This document shows positions 13,360 through 21,717 of a stretch of 24,217 nucleotides of DNA, one piece after another. The number at the start of each line of letters is the position of its first letter. The first letter of the stretch is position 1. The DNA lies in the NCBI GenBank assembly GCA_903933995.1, contig CAIZMD010000085.1, positions 1-24,217 on the forward strand, written 5' to 3'. The notes under the pieces were generated by a model, which did no database searches, was not told the origin of the DNA, and worked only from the letters and a program-made list of their open reading frames with translations. Made by a program: the position numbers and the translations under genes. Source of the DNA: an uncultured Bacteroidota bacterium. GTDB lineage: Bacteria; Bacteroidota; Bacteroidia; Chitinophagales; Chitinophagaceae.

Positions 13360-15348
13360 TTATTTTCTTTGAAATTCAGGTGAACCAATGATCACACCAG
13401 CCACTTGTGACACCATATTGTTATTCCCATTTTGATAAGCCATGGTAAAAGGCTTGTCTTTGCGGTTCATGGCGTTACGATCATTTTTTTGTTGCTGTTT
13501 CTTGTTCAAATTCTTATTCATACTCATGGCATCAGTTTCATCCATTGTTGCATCACCAGGGTGTTTGGCGCTGGCTGCTTCAATTTTGTCTGCCACCGAT
13601 TGGTCGGCAAGCATGGCTGTGAGTCTTTTAATATTTTCTTCTTGGTTTCTTTCTGGCAAAAGCAATTGACTATAGGTTGTCAAAGCCGCTTCAGCGCTTT
13701 CAGGTTCATGGTTCTGATTCAAGGCTAAGAGGTTCACACTAATACCAGGAATTTTTCCAGTTGCAAATGCCAAACCAAAATTCATCCTGTTTAACAATGA
13801 ACCAGTATTGATCCAAAAACTGGCTTTGTCCGGAAAACCAGTTGGCGCCTGATAATAATAGAATCTCTGACCCATTCTACTACACCAGTTGAAAACTTGA
13901 AAGGGTTGTTTTAAGTCTGCATTGGTAGACCTTACAGCACTGATCACTAGTTCAAAAGGAGATTTGATTTTTTCACGCAAAGCGTCTGTTTGCCAGAACT
14001 CCACACTTTCTACCATGGTTAGCAAAACTTCTTTGATATTGCCATCGGTCTTTAAAAAACGATCGGCCATTTTTTGTACCAAGGCATCAGAAGGTTTGTC
14101 ACTTACAAAACGGGTAGCCAATTTTTTACTGATAAATTTAGCGGTTGCTTTTTGTCGGCTCAATAGATCTAACACATCCATTCCTTCTTGATATCCTGTC
14201 TTTCCATCAAATGTTTTACCCAAGATCAACTTCTCTCCTTCATCATGTTTGTCTGCACGGAAAATAAAATCATTCTCCAACACAAAGCCCCTTTTCTGCA
14301 TTTGATCTATATTGGTTTTATCTAAGAGTCTTTTTCCAGGACCATCGTCTAGCAAGGGTTTCACAGCCCAACCAGTTAATGCACGCGCTACTTCAGTTAC
14401 GTCTTTTTGGGTATATCCTCCATCAACGCCAAGGGTATGCAATTCCATAACTTCACGCGCATAGTTTTCATTCAACCCTTGTACGCGTTTGGCATTGACT
14501 AGTTGTTGTGCAATGGCATTGTTCTTCATAGAACTATCGCCCATGCGTGCTTCTAAAGCCTTATTCAAATTTTGTTGTTGCTGAATTCTTCTGGGATTTT
14601 TTGCCAGTGCATTGTTATCAGAAACACTAGATGAATTGTCTAAGTATTCCAACATGGCTGGGTGTTTGGCAGTTGCCACCAACATGTCTTTGAAATTGCC
14701 TATTACATTTGGTCTAATAGCATCACGTTCAAATGTGAGGATGAATTGTTGACACTGGGGTTTGGTGAGTGATACATTAAAATGGTTGAACCAAAAATCG
14801 GTTAACACTTCATGCAATTGATTGGTACCATAAGCGGCACGAATAATTTTTTGATTGATCAATTGGGTTTGTAATTCTACAAATGGTTTTAGACCTTGCT
14901 GTACCATCAATTGTCTAATCTGCTCCCGATATTCTGGTTTGTCCTGACCCTTTACAGAATCTCTAACCACCAATTTATTCTTTACCGCCAAACGCAACAC
15001 TTGCGGAGGTGTTAAGTAAGTATTGGCAATGGTTTCATTGCTAAGTAGAAGGGTATTCATACTCTTCAATCTTTCATTGGCCTCGTTATCTGTTAATCCA
15101 CCTTCTAATTGTTGTTCTAGCCATTCTTCTAAACCCATGGCTGCCACAGCATCTACTTCACCGGGTCTGGCACCAAAACTAAACCTACTCAATAAGTGGG
15201 CCGCAGCCTGACGGGTGTTTAAACCTGCTTTCTTATAGGGCATTTTAATCTTGGCATTCCCGCCCTGCTGGTGTGCTTGCGTAAAAGCAAAAAGCAGGGT
15301 TAATCCGGCGCCAACGGTAAATATCCTCAGCATCTTTTTGGGGTTCAT
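13360..15348 (-). CDS. DUF1800 protein, exported
   Basis: The 662-residue product has an N-terminal signal segment (residues 6-25, LRIFTVGAGLTLLFAFTQA) and then the DUF1800 family pattern: AAHLLSRFSFGARPGEV, the VLTDFWFNHFNV motif, NENYAREVMELHTLGVDGGY, ARALTGWAV, KLATRFVSDKP and a late QAPTGFPDKASFWINTGSLLNRMNF. The function of the family is unknown; members are exported and commonly encoded beside DUF1501 proteins, as here. Unusual is a Met/Asn/Lys/Gln-rich low-complexity stretch at about residues 602-632 (around 13453-13545), before a short conserved-looking end IIGSPEFQRK. ATG at 15348 is chosen because it gives a proper signal sequence; Met6 is an alternative. Confidence 0.9.
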   Translation of the reverse strand: MNPKKMLRIFTVGAGLTLLFAFTQAHQQGGNAKIKMPYKKAGLNTRQAAAHLLSRFSFGARPGEVDAVAAMGLEEWLEQQLEGGLTDNEANERLKSMNTLLLSNETIANTYLTPPQVLRLAVKNKLVVRDSVKGQDKPEYREQIRQLMVQQGLKPFVELQTQLINQKIIRAAYGTNQLHEVLTDFWFNHFNVSLTKPQCQQFILTFERDAIRPNVIGNFKDMLVATAKHPAMLEYLDNSSSVSDNNALAKNPRRIQQQQNLNKALEARMGDSSMKNNAIAQQLVNAKRVQGLNENYAREVMELHTLGVDGGYTQKDVTEVARALTGWAVKPLLDDGPGKRLLDKTNIDQMQKRGFVLENDFIFRADKHDEGEKLILGKTFDGKTGYQEGMDVLDLLSRQKATAKFISKKLATRFVSDKPSDALVQKMADRFLKTDGNIKEVLLTMVESVEFWQTDALREKIKSPFELVISAVRSTNADLKQPFQVFNWCSRMGQRFYYYQAPTGFPDKASFWINTGSLLNRMNFGLAFATGKIPGISVNLLALNQNHEPESAEAALTTYSQLLLPERNQEENIKRLTAMLADQSVADKIEAASAKHPGDATMDETDAMSMNKNLNKKQQQKNDRNAMNRKDKPFTMAYQNGNNNMVSQVAGVIIGSPEFQRK

Positions 15349-15392
15349 GAGATAAGCTTTGTTTTTGGATGGGTATTGTTGCTAAAGGTTTA

Positions 15393-15432
15393 ACCCTTTC
15401 AAAAGAAATCCCGCAGTTTAAGGCTGCGGGAT
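15393..15432 (-). terminator. Terminator behind the OPT transporter gene
   Basis: ATCCCGCAG (15408-15416) and CTGCGGGAT (15424-15432) form a perfect 9-bp GC-rich stem with a 7-base loop. On the minus strand the stem is followed by the T-rich TTCTTTTG, as expected for an intrinsic terminator of the OPT gene that stops at 15461. Confidence 0.75.
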
Positions 15433-15460
15433 GGTTATTTAATAGATTCTTAACATGGAA

Positions 15461-17506
15461 TTATTTTTTCATGGCCACTTTATAGAGAATGGTACCCATG
15501 GCAGCAAACATGAGCGTGCCCAACACAAAATAGCCTCCATGTGTTAAAGCATCGCTGATACTGGATTCCAGACTCACGGCATTTAGGAATTTTTCGCCTC
15601 CTGCTGATCCAGAAACAAAAGCAATGATCACACCGGCAACAGCTCCACCAGCTACCAAGCCGGTTGCAAATAAATTACCCTTACCCAATTCCTCTTCTTC
15701 TGCAGACTTGGATTCACCTGCTTTAGCTTGTTTCATTTCTACAATGCCCCTAATAGCACCACCAATAAAGATGGGCAAAGTGGTTGCTAATGGTAGATAA
15801 GCACCAACTGCAAAGCTCAAAGATTTGATGCCACAGAGTTCCATGGTCACGGCCAAGAATACACCTGCAAATACATATTGCCAATCTAGGTTTTGTGAAA
15901 GGATACCCTTGATCAAAGTGGCCATGAGCGTGGCTTGTGGCGCAGGATATTTTTCTGTACCAATGGCGTGGTTAATCCCCTGACTCAACATTTCAGAAGA
16001 AGGTTTATCCAAGAATTTCACGGTTAAGCCAATGACAATAGAAGAAACAATAGCGCCTACAAATAATGCTATTTGCTGGTTGCGTGGTGTAGCTCCTACA
16101 ATATAACCGCTTTTTAAATCCTGAGAAGTAGCACCAGCATTTGCTGCCGCGATGCAAATCATACCGCCCACTACCAATACCAATGGTTCAAAAGATTGAC
16201 CAGTCCATCCCACACTCAAGAAAATCAAACTGGTACCCATTACCGTTGCAATGGTCATACCACTGATGGGATTATTAGAAGAACCAATCAATCCCACAAT
16301 TCTAGAAGATACGGTTACAAATAATGCTCCAAATATGATCACCAATACCCCAATCAATAATTTTTGAATAATGCTATCTCCGGGTACTTGTGGCAAAACA
16401 GTAATCAAGGCAATCAAACCCAGACTTCCCCAACCTACCCATTTTAAACTTAAGTCTTTTTCAGTGCGTAATACTGCAGCAGCGCCTTCAGCTTTTTCAG
16501 ATTTCAAAGAAGCCACACTACCCTTTACAGATTTAATAATGGTGGGAATGGTTTTGATTAAAGTAATAATACCTCCGGCAGCTACCGTACCCGCTCCTAT
16601 CTGACGAATAAACGCATAATACACTGCCGCAGAATAATCAGCAAATTGGTGGGTAATAGGATCCCAATTACCCTTACCACCAGCCTTGGTAATATCGGCC
16701 AGATAGCCCAGTTTTACTAGCTGTGTAGCAATTACGTCTGGTGGTACAAGCGATGACATGAGTGGAATAAATACCAACCAACTCAATACCCCACCAGCTA
16801 CCAATACACCTCCAATCTTGGGACCAATAATATAACCCACACCCAAGTATTCAGGTGTAATCTCACCGCTTACTTTGGCCGATGGAAAAAACTTATTGGT
16901 TTGTTTGGTTGCCCAATATGGGGTCTCCGCAATTACATGCAATACTTTTTGTAAAAGGGCATAAACAAATGCCACACCCAATCCCCAGAAAGCGGTCTTG
17001 GCAAAATCGCCCCCCTTCTCTCCTGCTTTTAATACATCGCCGCAGGCAGTACCTTCTGGATAAGGAAGGTTATCGTGTTCATTTACAATCAAGGCTTTTC
17101 TCAAAGGCACCATGAGCAAGGTTCCTAGCAAACCACCTACAATGGCCAAGATTAAAATGGTGAGGTAATTAAAATATTCCGCGCTATCGGGCGATGATAA
17201 AAACAAAAATCCGGGTAAGGTAAATGCCACACCGGCTGCTATACTTTCACCAGCAGAACCCGTGGTTTGGATGATATTGTTTTCAAGAATGGTGGTCTTC
17301 AAAAATTTTCTACCCAGTGTAATAGCAATTACGGCAATGGGAATAGAAGCTGATACGGTCAAACCCGCTTTCAGTGCTAGATACACGGTGGCAGCACCAA
17401 AGATGACACCAAACAAACTACCCATTAAAATAGACTTAACGGTTAGTTCCTTCATCTGTGTTTCAGGGGCCACAAATGGTTTGAATACTTTTTTCTGTTC
17501 TGACAT
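15461..17506 (-). CDS. OPT-family oligopeptide transporter
   Basis: The 681-residue product is a polytopic membrane protein with about 14-16 hydrophobic segments and the features of the bacterial branch of the OPT/YSL family: a start VYLALKAGLTVSASIPIAV, the motif ENNIIQTTGSAGESIAAG (about 75-92), LPYPEGTACGDVLKAGE, and GSSNNPISGMTIATVMGTS. OPT proteins import oligopeptides or metal chelates, mostly driven by protons; the actual substrate is unknown. A charged cytoplasmic loop (about residues 325-345, KSEKAEG) divides the halves and another charged loop (KAGESKSAEEEELGKG) comes near the end. A POT transporter gene precedes it on the same strand, but a hairpin lies between them, so they may be separately transcribed. 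Confidence 0.93.
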   Translation of the reverse strand: MSEQKKVFKPFVAPETQMKELTVKSILMGSLFGVIFGAATVYLALKAGLTVSASIPIAVIAITLGRKFLKTTILENNIIQTTGSAGESIAAGVAFTLPGFLFLSSPDSAEYFNYLTILILAIVGGLLGTLLMVPLRKALIVNEHDNLPYPEGTACGDVLKAGEKGGDFAKTAFWGLGVAFVYALLQKVLHVIAETPYWATKQTNKFFPSAKVSGEITPEYLGVGYIIGPKIGGVLVAGGVLSWLVFIPLMSSLVPPDVIATQLVKLGYLADITKAGGKGNWDPITHQFADYSAAVYYAFIRQIGAGTVAAGGIITLIKTIPTIIKSVKGSVASLKSEKAEGAAAVLRTEKDLSLKWVGWGSLGLIALITVLPQVPGDSIIQKLLIGVLVIIFGALFVTVSSRIVGLIGSSNNPISGMTIATVMGTSLIFLSVGWTGQSFEPLVLVVGGMICIAAANAGATSQDLKSGYIVGATPRNQQIALFVGAIVSSIVIGLTVKFLDKPSSEMLSQGINHAIGTEKYPAPQATLMATLIKGILSQNLDWQYVFAGVFLAVTMELCGIKSLSFAVGAYLPLATTLPIFIGGAIRGIVEMKQAKAGESKSAEEEELGKGNLFATGLVAGGAVAGVIIAFVSGSAGGEKFLNAVSLESSISDALTHGGYFVLGTLMFAAMGTILYKVAMKK

Positions 17507-17540
17507 AGCAAGAATTTAATCAGGTATAAATATACGGCAT

Positions 17541-17569
17541 AAAAAAGGCGATGATGAACACCGCCTTTT
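17541..17569 (-). terminator. Terminator behind the POT transporter gene
   Basis: AAAAGGCG (17543-17550) and CGCCTTTT (17562-17569) form an 8-bp stem with an 11-base loop. On the minus strand the stem begins 4 bases after the POT stop and ends in CGCCTTTTTT, a classic U-tract. It should cut read-through into the OPT gene. Confidence 0.8.
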
Positions 17570-17573
17570 CTAA

Positions 17574-19070
17574 TTACATCATTTTTTTCAACTTACTGGA
17601 AAGGAAGAATAAGACCAGTGATGCTACCCCGGCCATTCCTAGGAATAGCATAAAGAAATCGTATAAATTGGCAATTTGGTAACCCAGAAAAGAAGTGGTT
17701 TTTCCATCGGGATAATAACCGCTCAATACCCCTGCTAATTTGTTGGCAAAAGCATTGGCAGTAAACCATACCGCCATAAGCAAGGAGGCAAATTTGATGG
17801 GTGCTAATTTGTTCACCAAGCTAAGCCCAATGGGCGATAAACAAAGCTCTCCCATGCTATGCATCATATACATACCAATCAACCAGATCATGCTCACTTT
17901 TACATTGGCTTGTACGTCTTTTACACCAAAAGCAATCCAGAGATAACCAAGGGCCAATAAGAATAAACCAATGGCCATTTTATAAGGTGAAGCGGGTTCG
18001 CGTTTACCCAACTTGATCCATAACCAAGCAAATAATGGTGCTAAACCTACCACAAACATACTGTTCAAAGACTGGAAAAAACTGGCTGGAACAGTAAAGA
18101 AACCAAGGTCACGTTGGGTTTGCTCTTCTGCAAAAAACGTTAATGAGGCTCCCGCCTGTTCAAAGGCTGACCAGAAAAAGATCACAAAAAAGCTGACTGT
18201 GAAAATTACTGAAACCCTTGTTTTTTCTGCACTACTCAGGGTTTTATCAGAATAAATAATCACGGCAATTAAAACAATGCATCCAATTAAAAAGTAAAAC
18301 AGGTAGTTCACTACTTTGGCGTCAATGTATAAAAGGCCAATAGTGGTTAAAGAAAGCAAGGCCATACCCACCACCATCACCACTGGATTCAAGTACTTCT
18401 TAGGAGCACCATCGGGCGTTAGCCCAATGATTTTTTTATCTGGATCAATCACATATTTGTTGTTCAAAAAATGCAGGGTAAGCACACTAATGATCATTCC
18501 AATGCCACCTGCTAAGAAAGCCCATTTAAAATCCGCGGGATTACCGGTATCGCCAAAAAAGCCACAAACAAAGGGCCCCAAAGCACCACCCGTATTGATT
18601 CCCATATAAAAAATGGTATAAGCAGAGTCAATTCTATTGTCTCCTTTTGGATACAACTGACCCACCATGGAAGAGATATTGGGTTTGAAAAAACCATTAC
18701 CCGCAATCATAAAACCAAGGCCTGAGAAAAATAATAAAGATGCCGTATCCGGCGATGTTGCATAGAGTGAACCACAGAAAAACAGGATAAATTCTCCAAT
18801 GGCCATGACAATCCCGCCCACAATAATGCTTCGGCGATTACCCCAATAACGATCAGCAATATAGCCCCCAATCAAGGGTGTCAAATAAATCAAAGAAGTG
18901 TAACTACCATAGAGATTAGAAGCAAAGACCTTATCAAACAAGAGGGCCTTGGTCATAAACAATACCAATATGGCGCGCATGCCATAATAGTTGAAACGCT
19001 CCCACATTTCCGTTGCAAACAATACATACAATCCTTTGGGATGCCCTTTTTGCAGGTTTTCCTGAGTCAT
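17574..19070 (-). CDS. POT/PTR-family proton-dependent peptide transporter
   Basis: The 498-residue product is a major-facilitator peptide importer. The proton-coupling motif ExxER is present as EMWERFNYYGMR (Glu21, Glu24, Arg25), followed by YLTPLIGGYIADRYWGNRRSI, the usual loop 2-3 signature, and GNGFFKPNISSMVGQLY, the PTR2 signature region. A later conserved segment GELCLSPIGLSLVNKLAP also fits. Members take up di- and tripeptides with protons across the inner membrane. The length agrees with bacterial POT proteins. It is divergent from purD and lies ahead of the OPT gene on the same strand, separated from it by a terminator; both would serve peptide uptake. Confidence 0.95.
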   Translation of the reverse strand: MTQENLQKGHPKGLYVLFATEMWERFNYYGMRAILVLFMTKALLFDKVFASNLYGSYTSLIYLTPLIGGYIADRYWGNRRSIIVGGIVMAIGEFILFFCGSLYATSPDTASLLFFSGLGFMIAGNGFFKPNISSMVGQLYPKGDNRIDSAYTIFYMGINTGGALGPFVCGFFGDTGNPADFKWAFLAGGIGMIISVLTLHFLNNKYVIDPDKKIIGLTPDGAPKKYLNPVVMVVGMALLSLTTIGLLYIDAKVVNYLFYFLIGCIVLIAVIIYSDKTLSSAEKTRVSVIFTVSFFVIFFWSAFEQAGASLTFFAEEQTQRDLGFFTVPASFFQSLNSMFVVGLAPLFAWLWIKLGKREPASPYKMAIGLFLLALGYLWIAFGVKDVQANVKVSMIWLIGMYMMHSMGELCLSPIGLSLVNKLAPIKFASLLMAVWFTANAFANKLAGVLSGYYPDGKTTSFLGYQIANLYDFFMLFLGMAGVASLVLFFLSSKLKKMM

Positions 19071-19195
19071 ACAGCTGGTTTTGGTTGTCTAAATTCCCGG
19101 TTGGGTGGGCCAAAATAGTGATTAAATCAATATCCGGTTCTGAAAGCTCTAATTGAGCGGTTAAAATTCTACTTTCGCGCTAGCAAAATAGCATT

Positions 19196-20488
19196 ATGAA
19201 CATATTATTGTTGGGATCCGGAGGAAGGGAACACGCATTGGCCTGGAAAATGAGTCAGAGTCATCATTGCGATCAGTTATTGATTGCACCGGGCAATCCC
19301 GGAACGGCCCAATTTGGTAAGAATATCCCCGTTGGGGTGAATGATTTTGAAGCCATCAGAACCATTTGTCTGGAAGAAAAGATTGGCATGTTGGTGGTGG
19401 GACCAGAAGATCCATTGGTGAATGGGGTTTATGATTTTTTTCAAAACCACCAAGACCTTCAGCATATTACGGTGGTAGCACCATCCGCTGAAGCCGCACA
19501 ATTAGAGGGCAGCAAGGCTTTTAGCAAAAAATTCATGCAGCGCCAGGGCATACCCACTGCGGCTTATGCAGAATTTACCAAGGACGAATTTGAAGCTGGT
19601 AAAGCATATATAGCAGCCCATAGCCTACCCGTGGTGCTCAAAGCAGACGGCTTGGCAGCTGGAAAAGGCGTGATTATTGCCCAAACCACGCAGGAAGCAT
19701 TGGCCAGTTTTGAGGAAATGATTATTCACCAACAATTTGGTGCGGCTAGCAGCAAAGTAGTGGTGGAAGAGTTTTTGCACGGGATTGAAGTGAGCGTTTT
19801 TGTGTTAACTGACGGTAAGGATTACCAAATTATTGGCCACGCCAAGGATTATAAAAGAATTGGCGAGGGCGATACCGGATTAAACACAGGTGGCATGGGT
19901 TGTGTAAGCCCAGTTCCCTTTATGGACGCGGCTTTCATGGAAAAAGTGACCAAGAAAATTATTGAACCAACCGTTGCCGGTTTGGACAAAGAAAACCTGA
20001 TTTATCACGGTTTTATCTTTTTTGGATTGATGAATATGGGTGGAGAACCCTGGGTCATTGAATACAATTGCCGCATGGGTGATCCAGAGACAGAAGTGGT
20101 GATGCCCTTGCTAGACACGGATTTGGTGAGTTTGTTTGCTGCCATGGACAATGGCACTTTGGCCGATGTGAATATTAATTTTGACCCAAGGTGCTGCGCT
20201 ACAGTAATGGCTGTGAGTGGCGGCTATCCGGGCGATTACCAAAAAGGAATTCCGATTACTGGATTGGCAGAGCTGAATGCCCAGAAAGGCGCAGAAACAC
20301 TGGTTTTCCATGCTGGCACTAAATTTGCAAGTGATAGATTAGAAACAAATGGTGGAAGGGTGTTGGCAGTAAGTTCTTATGGTAACTCGCTTACAGAAGC
20401 GGTTCAAAAATCAAAGGCTGTACTGGAAAAAATAGATTTTGAGGGCATGTATTTTCGCAGGGATATTGGTTACGAATTCCCTAGCTAA
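19196..20488 (+). CDS. purD: Phosphoribosylamine-glycine ligase (GAR synthetase)
   Basis: The 430-residue ATP-grasp enzyme joins glycine to phosphoribosylamine in the second step of purine synthesis. Motifs in order: LGSGGREHALAWKM at the start, APGNPGTAQFG (31-41), VVGPEDPLVNG (67-77), the ATP-grasp lysine region VLKADGLAAGKGV (147-159), EEFLHGIEVS, GEGDTGLNTGGMG, HGFIFFGLM, and the metal-binding end NCRMGDPETE (291-300). The length is standard and no other pur gene is near. A candidate -7 element TACTTTCG at 19170-19177 lies 18 bases before the ATG, with no convincing upstream partner. No Shine-Dalgarno sequence is seen. Confidence 0.97.
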   Translation: MNILLLGSGGREHALAWKMSQSHHCDQLLIAPGNPGTAQFGKNIPVGVNDFEAIRTICLEEKIGMLVVGPEDPLVNGVYDFFQNHQDLQHITVVAPSAEAAQLEGSKAFSKKFMQRQGIPTAAYAEFTKDEFEAGKAYIAAHSLPVVLKADGLAAGKGVIIAQTTQEALASFEEMIIHQQFGAASSKVVVEEFLHGIEVSVFVLTDGKDYQIIGHAKDYKRIGEGDTGLNTGGMGCVSPVPFMDAAFMEKVTKKIIEPTVAGLDKENLIYHGFIFFGLMNMGGEPWVIEYNCRMGDPETEVVMPLLDTDLVSLFAAMDNGTLADVNINFDPRCCATVMAVSGGYPGDYQKGIPITGLAELNAQKGAETLVFHAGTKFASDRLETNGGRVLAVSSYGNSLTEAVQKSKAVLEKIDFEGMYFRRDIGYEFPS

Positions 20489-20528
20489 TCCACATTAATC
20501 AGAATGGCTTGTTAATAACCTTGAAGTA

Positions 20529-20542
20529 CTTGATAAATCAAG
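20529..20542. promoter_or_regulatory. Short palindrome upstream of the mreB promoter
   Basis: CTTGAT-AA-ATCAAG is a perfect 6-bp inverted repeat with a 2-base centre. It lies 10 bases before the candidate -33 element of mreB and 40 bases after the purD stop. No T-run follows it, so it is more like a protein-binding site than a terminator, but chance occurrence cannot be excluded. Confidence 0.3.
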
Positions 20543-20552
20543 CATTTCGGCT

Positions 20553-20583
20553 TTGTTAATTCCATTTATTTAAGACACCTTTG
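20553..20583 (+). promoter_or_regulatory. Candidate promoter of the mreBCD-mrdA cluster
   Basis: TTG at 20553-20555 (in TTTG) is followed after 20 bases by CACCTTTG at 20576-20583, one mismatch from TAnnTTTG. Transcription would start near 20590, giving a leader of about 30 bases before mreB. The spacing equals that of the candidate promoter of the MFS operon. Confidence 0.4.
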
Positions 20584-20622
20584 CTTGCACTGATTTACTT
20601 ATATTCGAACTAATTATATACA

Positions 20623-21648
20623 ATGGGATTGTTTAGCTTTTTTACTCAAGAGATTGCCATAGACTTAGGGACCGCCAACACCCTAATTATCCATAACGAT
20701 GAAGTGGTGGTGAATGAGCCATCTATTGTGGCCCTAAACCGCAATAATCCAAAGGAAGTTTTGGCTGTAGGCAAGCGTGCCTTGATGATGCACGAAAAAA
20801 CACACGAAAGTATCCGTACCGTACGTCCTTTGAAAGACGGGGTAATTGCGGACTTTAACGCGGCGGAATTGATGATTAGGGAATTGATCAAAATGATCTA
20901 TCCCAAAAAACCTTTGTTTCCTCCAAGCTGGCGCATGGTCATCTGTATTCCATCTTCTATTACAGAAGTTGAAAAACGTGCGGTGCGCGATAGTGCCGAG
21001 CAAGCAGGTGCCAAAGAAGTATACATGATTCATGAACCCATGGCTGCGGCTTTGGGTATTGGCATAGACGTAGAAGAACCCGTAGGTAATATGATCATTG
21101 ATATTGGTGGTGGTACCACTGGTATTACCGTGATTGCCTTGGCGGGGATTGTCTGTGACCAGAGTATTCGTATTGCTGGTGATGAATTCACTGCCGATAT
21201 TATGGAAGCTTTGCGTCGTTACCATAGTTTGTTGATTGGTGAGCGTACTGCAGAACAAATCAAGATTACTGTTGGTGCAGCTATGAAGGATTTGGATAAT
21301 CCTCCAGATGATATGCCCGTAAACGGCCGTGACTTGGTAACAGGTATTCCTAAGCAGATCATGGTGAGCTACCAAGAAATTGCAGAAGCACTTGACAAGA
21401 GTATTTTCAAAATAGAAGAAGCCATTCTAAAAGCTTTGGAAACAACTCCTCCAGAATTGGCTGCCGATATTTATCGCAGGGGATTATACCTAACTGGTGG
21501 TGGAGCCCTTTTGCGTGGTTTGGATAAACGTTTGAGTGCCAAGATTAAATTGCCCGTACATATTGCCGATGATCCATTGAAAAGTGTGGTACGCGGTACA
21601 GGTTTGGCATTGAAGAATTATCAGCGTTTCCCTTTTATCATGAGATAA
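20623..21648 (+). CDS. mreB: Rod-shape-determining actin homologue MreB
   Basis: The 341-residue product is the bacterial actin that organises lateral wall synthesis. It begins MGLFSFFTQEIAIDLGTANT, with an amphipathic membrane-binding start and the phosphate-1 loop (IDLGTANT, 13-20), and continues with the phosphate-2 loop IDIGGGTTGITV, the adenosine-site segment LTGGGALLRGLD and the connecting HEPMAAALGIGI helix. The length fits the family. It is the first gene of a four-gene plus-strand cluster (mreB, mreC, mreD, mrdA), the normal elongasome set; mreC begins 69 bases downstream. No Shine-Dalgarno sequence precedes the ATG. Confidence 0.97.
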   Translation: MGLFSFFTQEIAIDLGTANTLIIHNDEVVVNEPSIVALNRNNPKEVLAVGKRALMMHEKTHESIRTVRPLKDGVIADFNAAELMIRELIKMIYPKKPLFPPSWRMVICIPSSITEVEKRAVRDSAEQAGAKEVYMIHEPMAAALGIGIDVEEPVGNMIIDIGGGTTGITVIALAGIVCDQSIRIAGDEFTADIMEALRRYHSLLIGERTAEQIKITVGAAMKDLDNPPDDMPVNGRDLVTGIPKQIMVSYQEIAEALDKSIFKIEEAILKALETTPPELAADIYRRGLYLTGGGALLRGLDKRLSAKIKLPVHIADDPLKSVVRGTGLALKNYQRFPFIMR

Positions 21649-21717
21649 ATAGGCTCAAACGCAATAGCCGGTTAATTATTACGTTACAGGTATCTATTAC
21701 TGGCCCGAATTACCGCT

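Noticed and set aside
15384..15399. Near-palindrome AAAGGTTTAACCCTTT upstream of the DUF1800 gene
   Set aside because: It adjoins the OPT terminator and is AT-rich and imperfect (one base off symmetry); I cannot distinguish an operator from chance.
20646..20891. 81-residue minus-strand frame at the start of mreB
   Set aside because: Shadow of mreB with no start context or domain.
20734..21375. 213-residue open frame antisense to mreB
   Set aside because: It lies wholly inside the well-supported mreB gene, has a low-complexity His/Asn/Thr-rich translation and no recognisable domain; it is a shadow frame.
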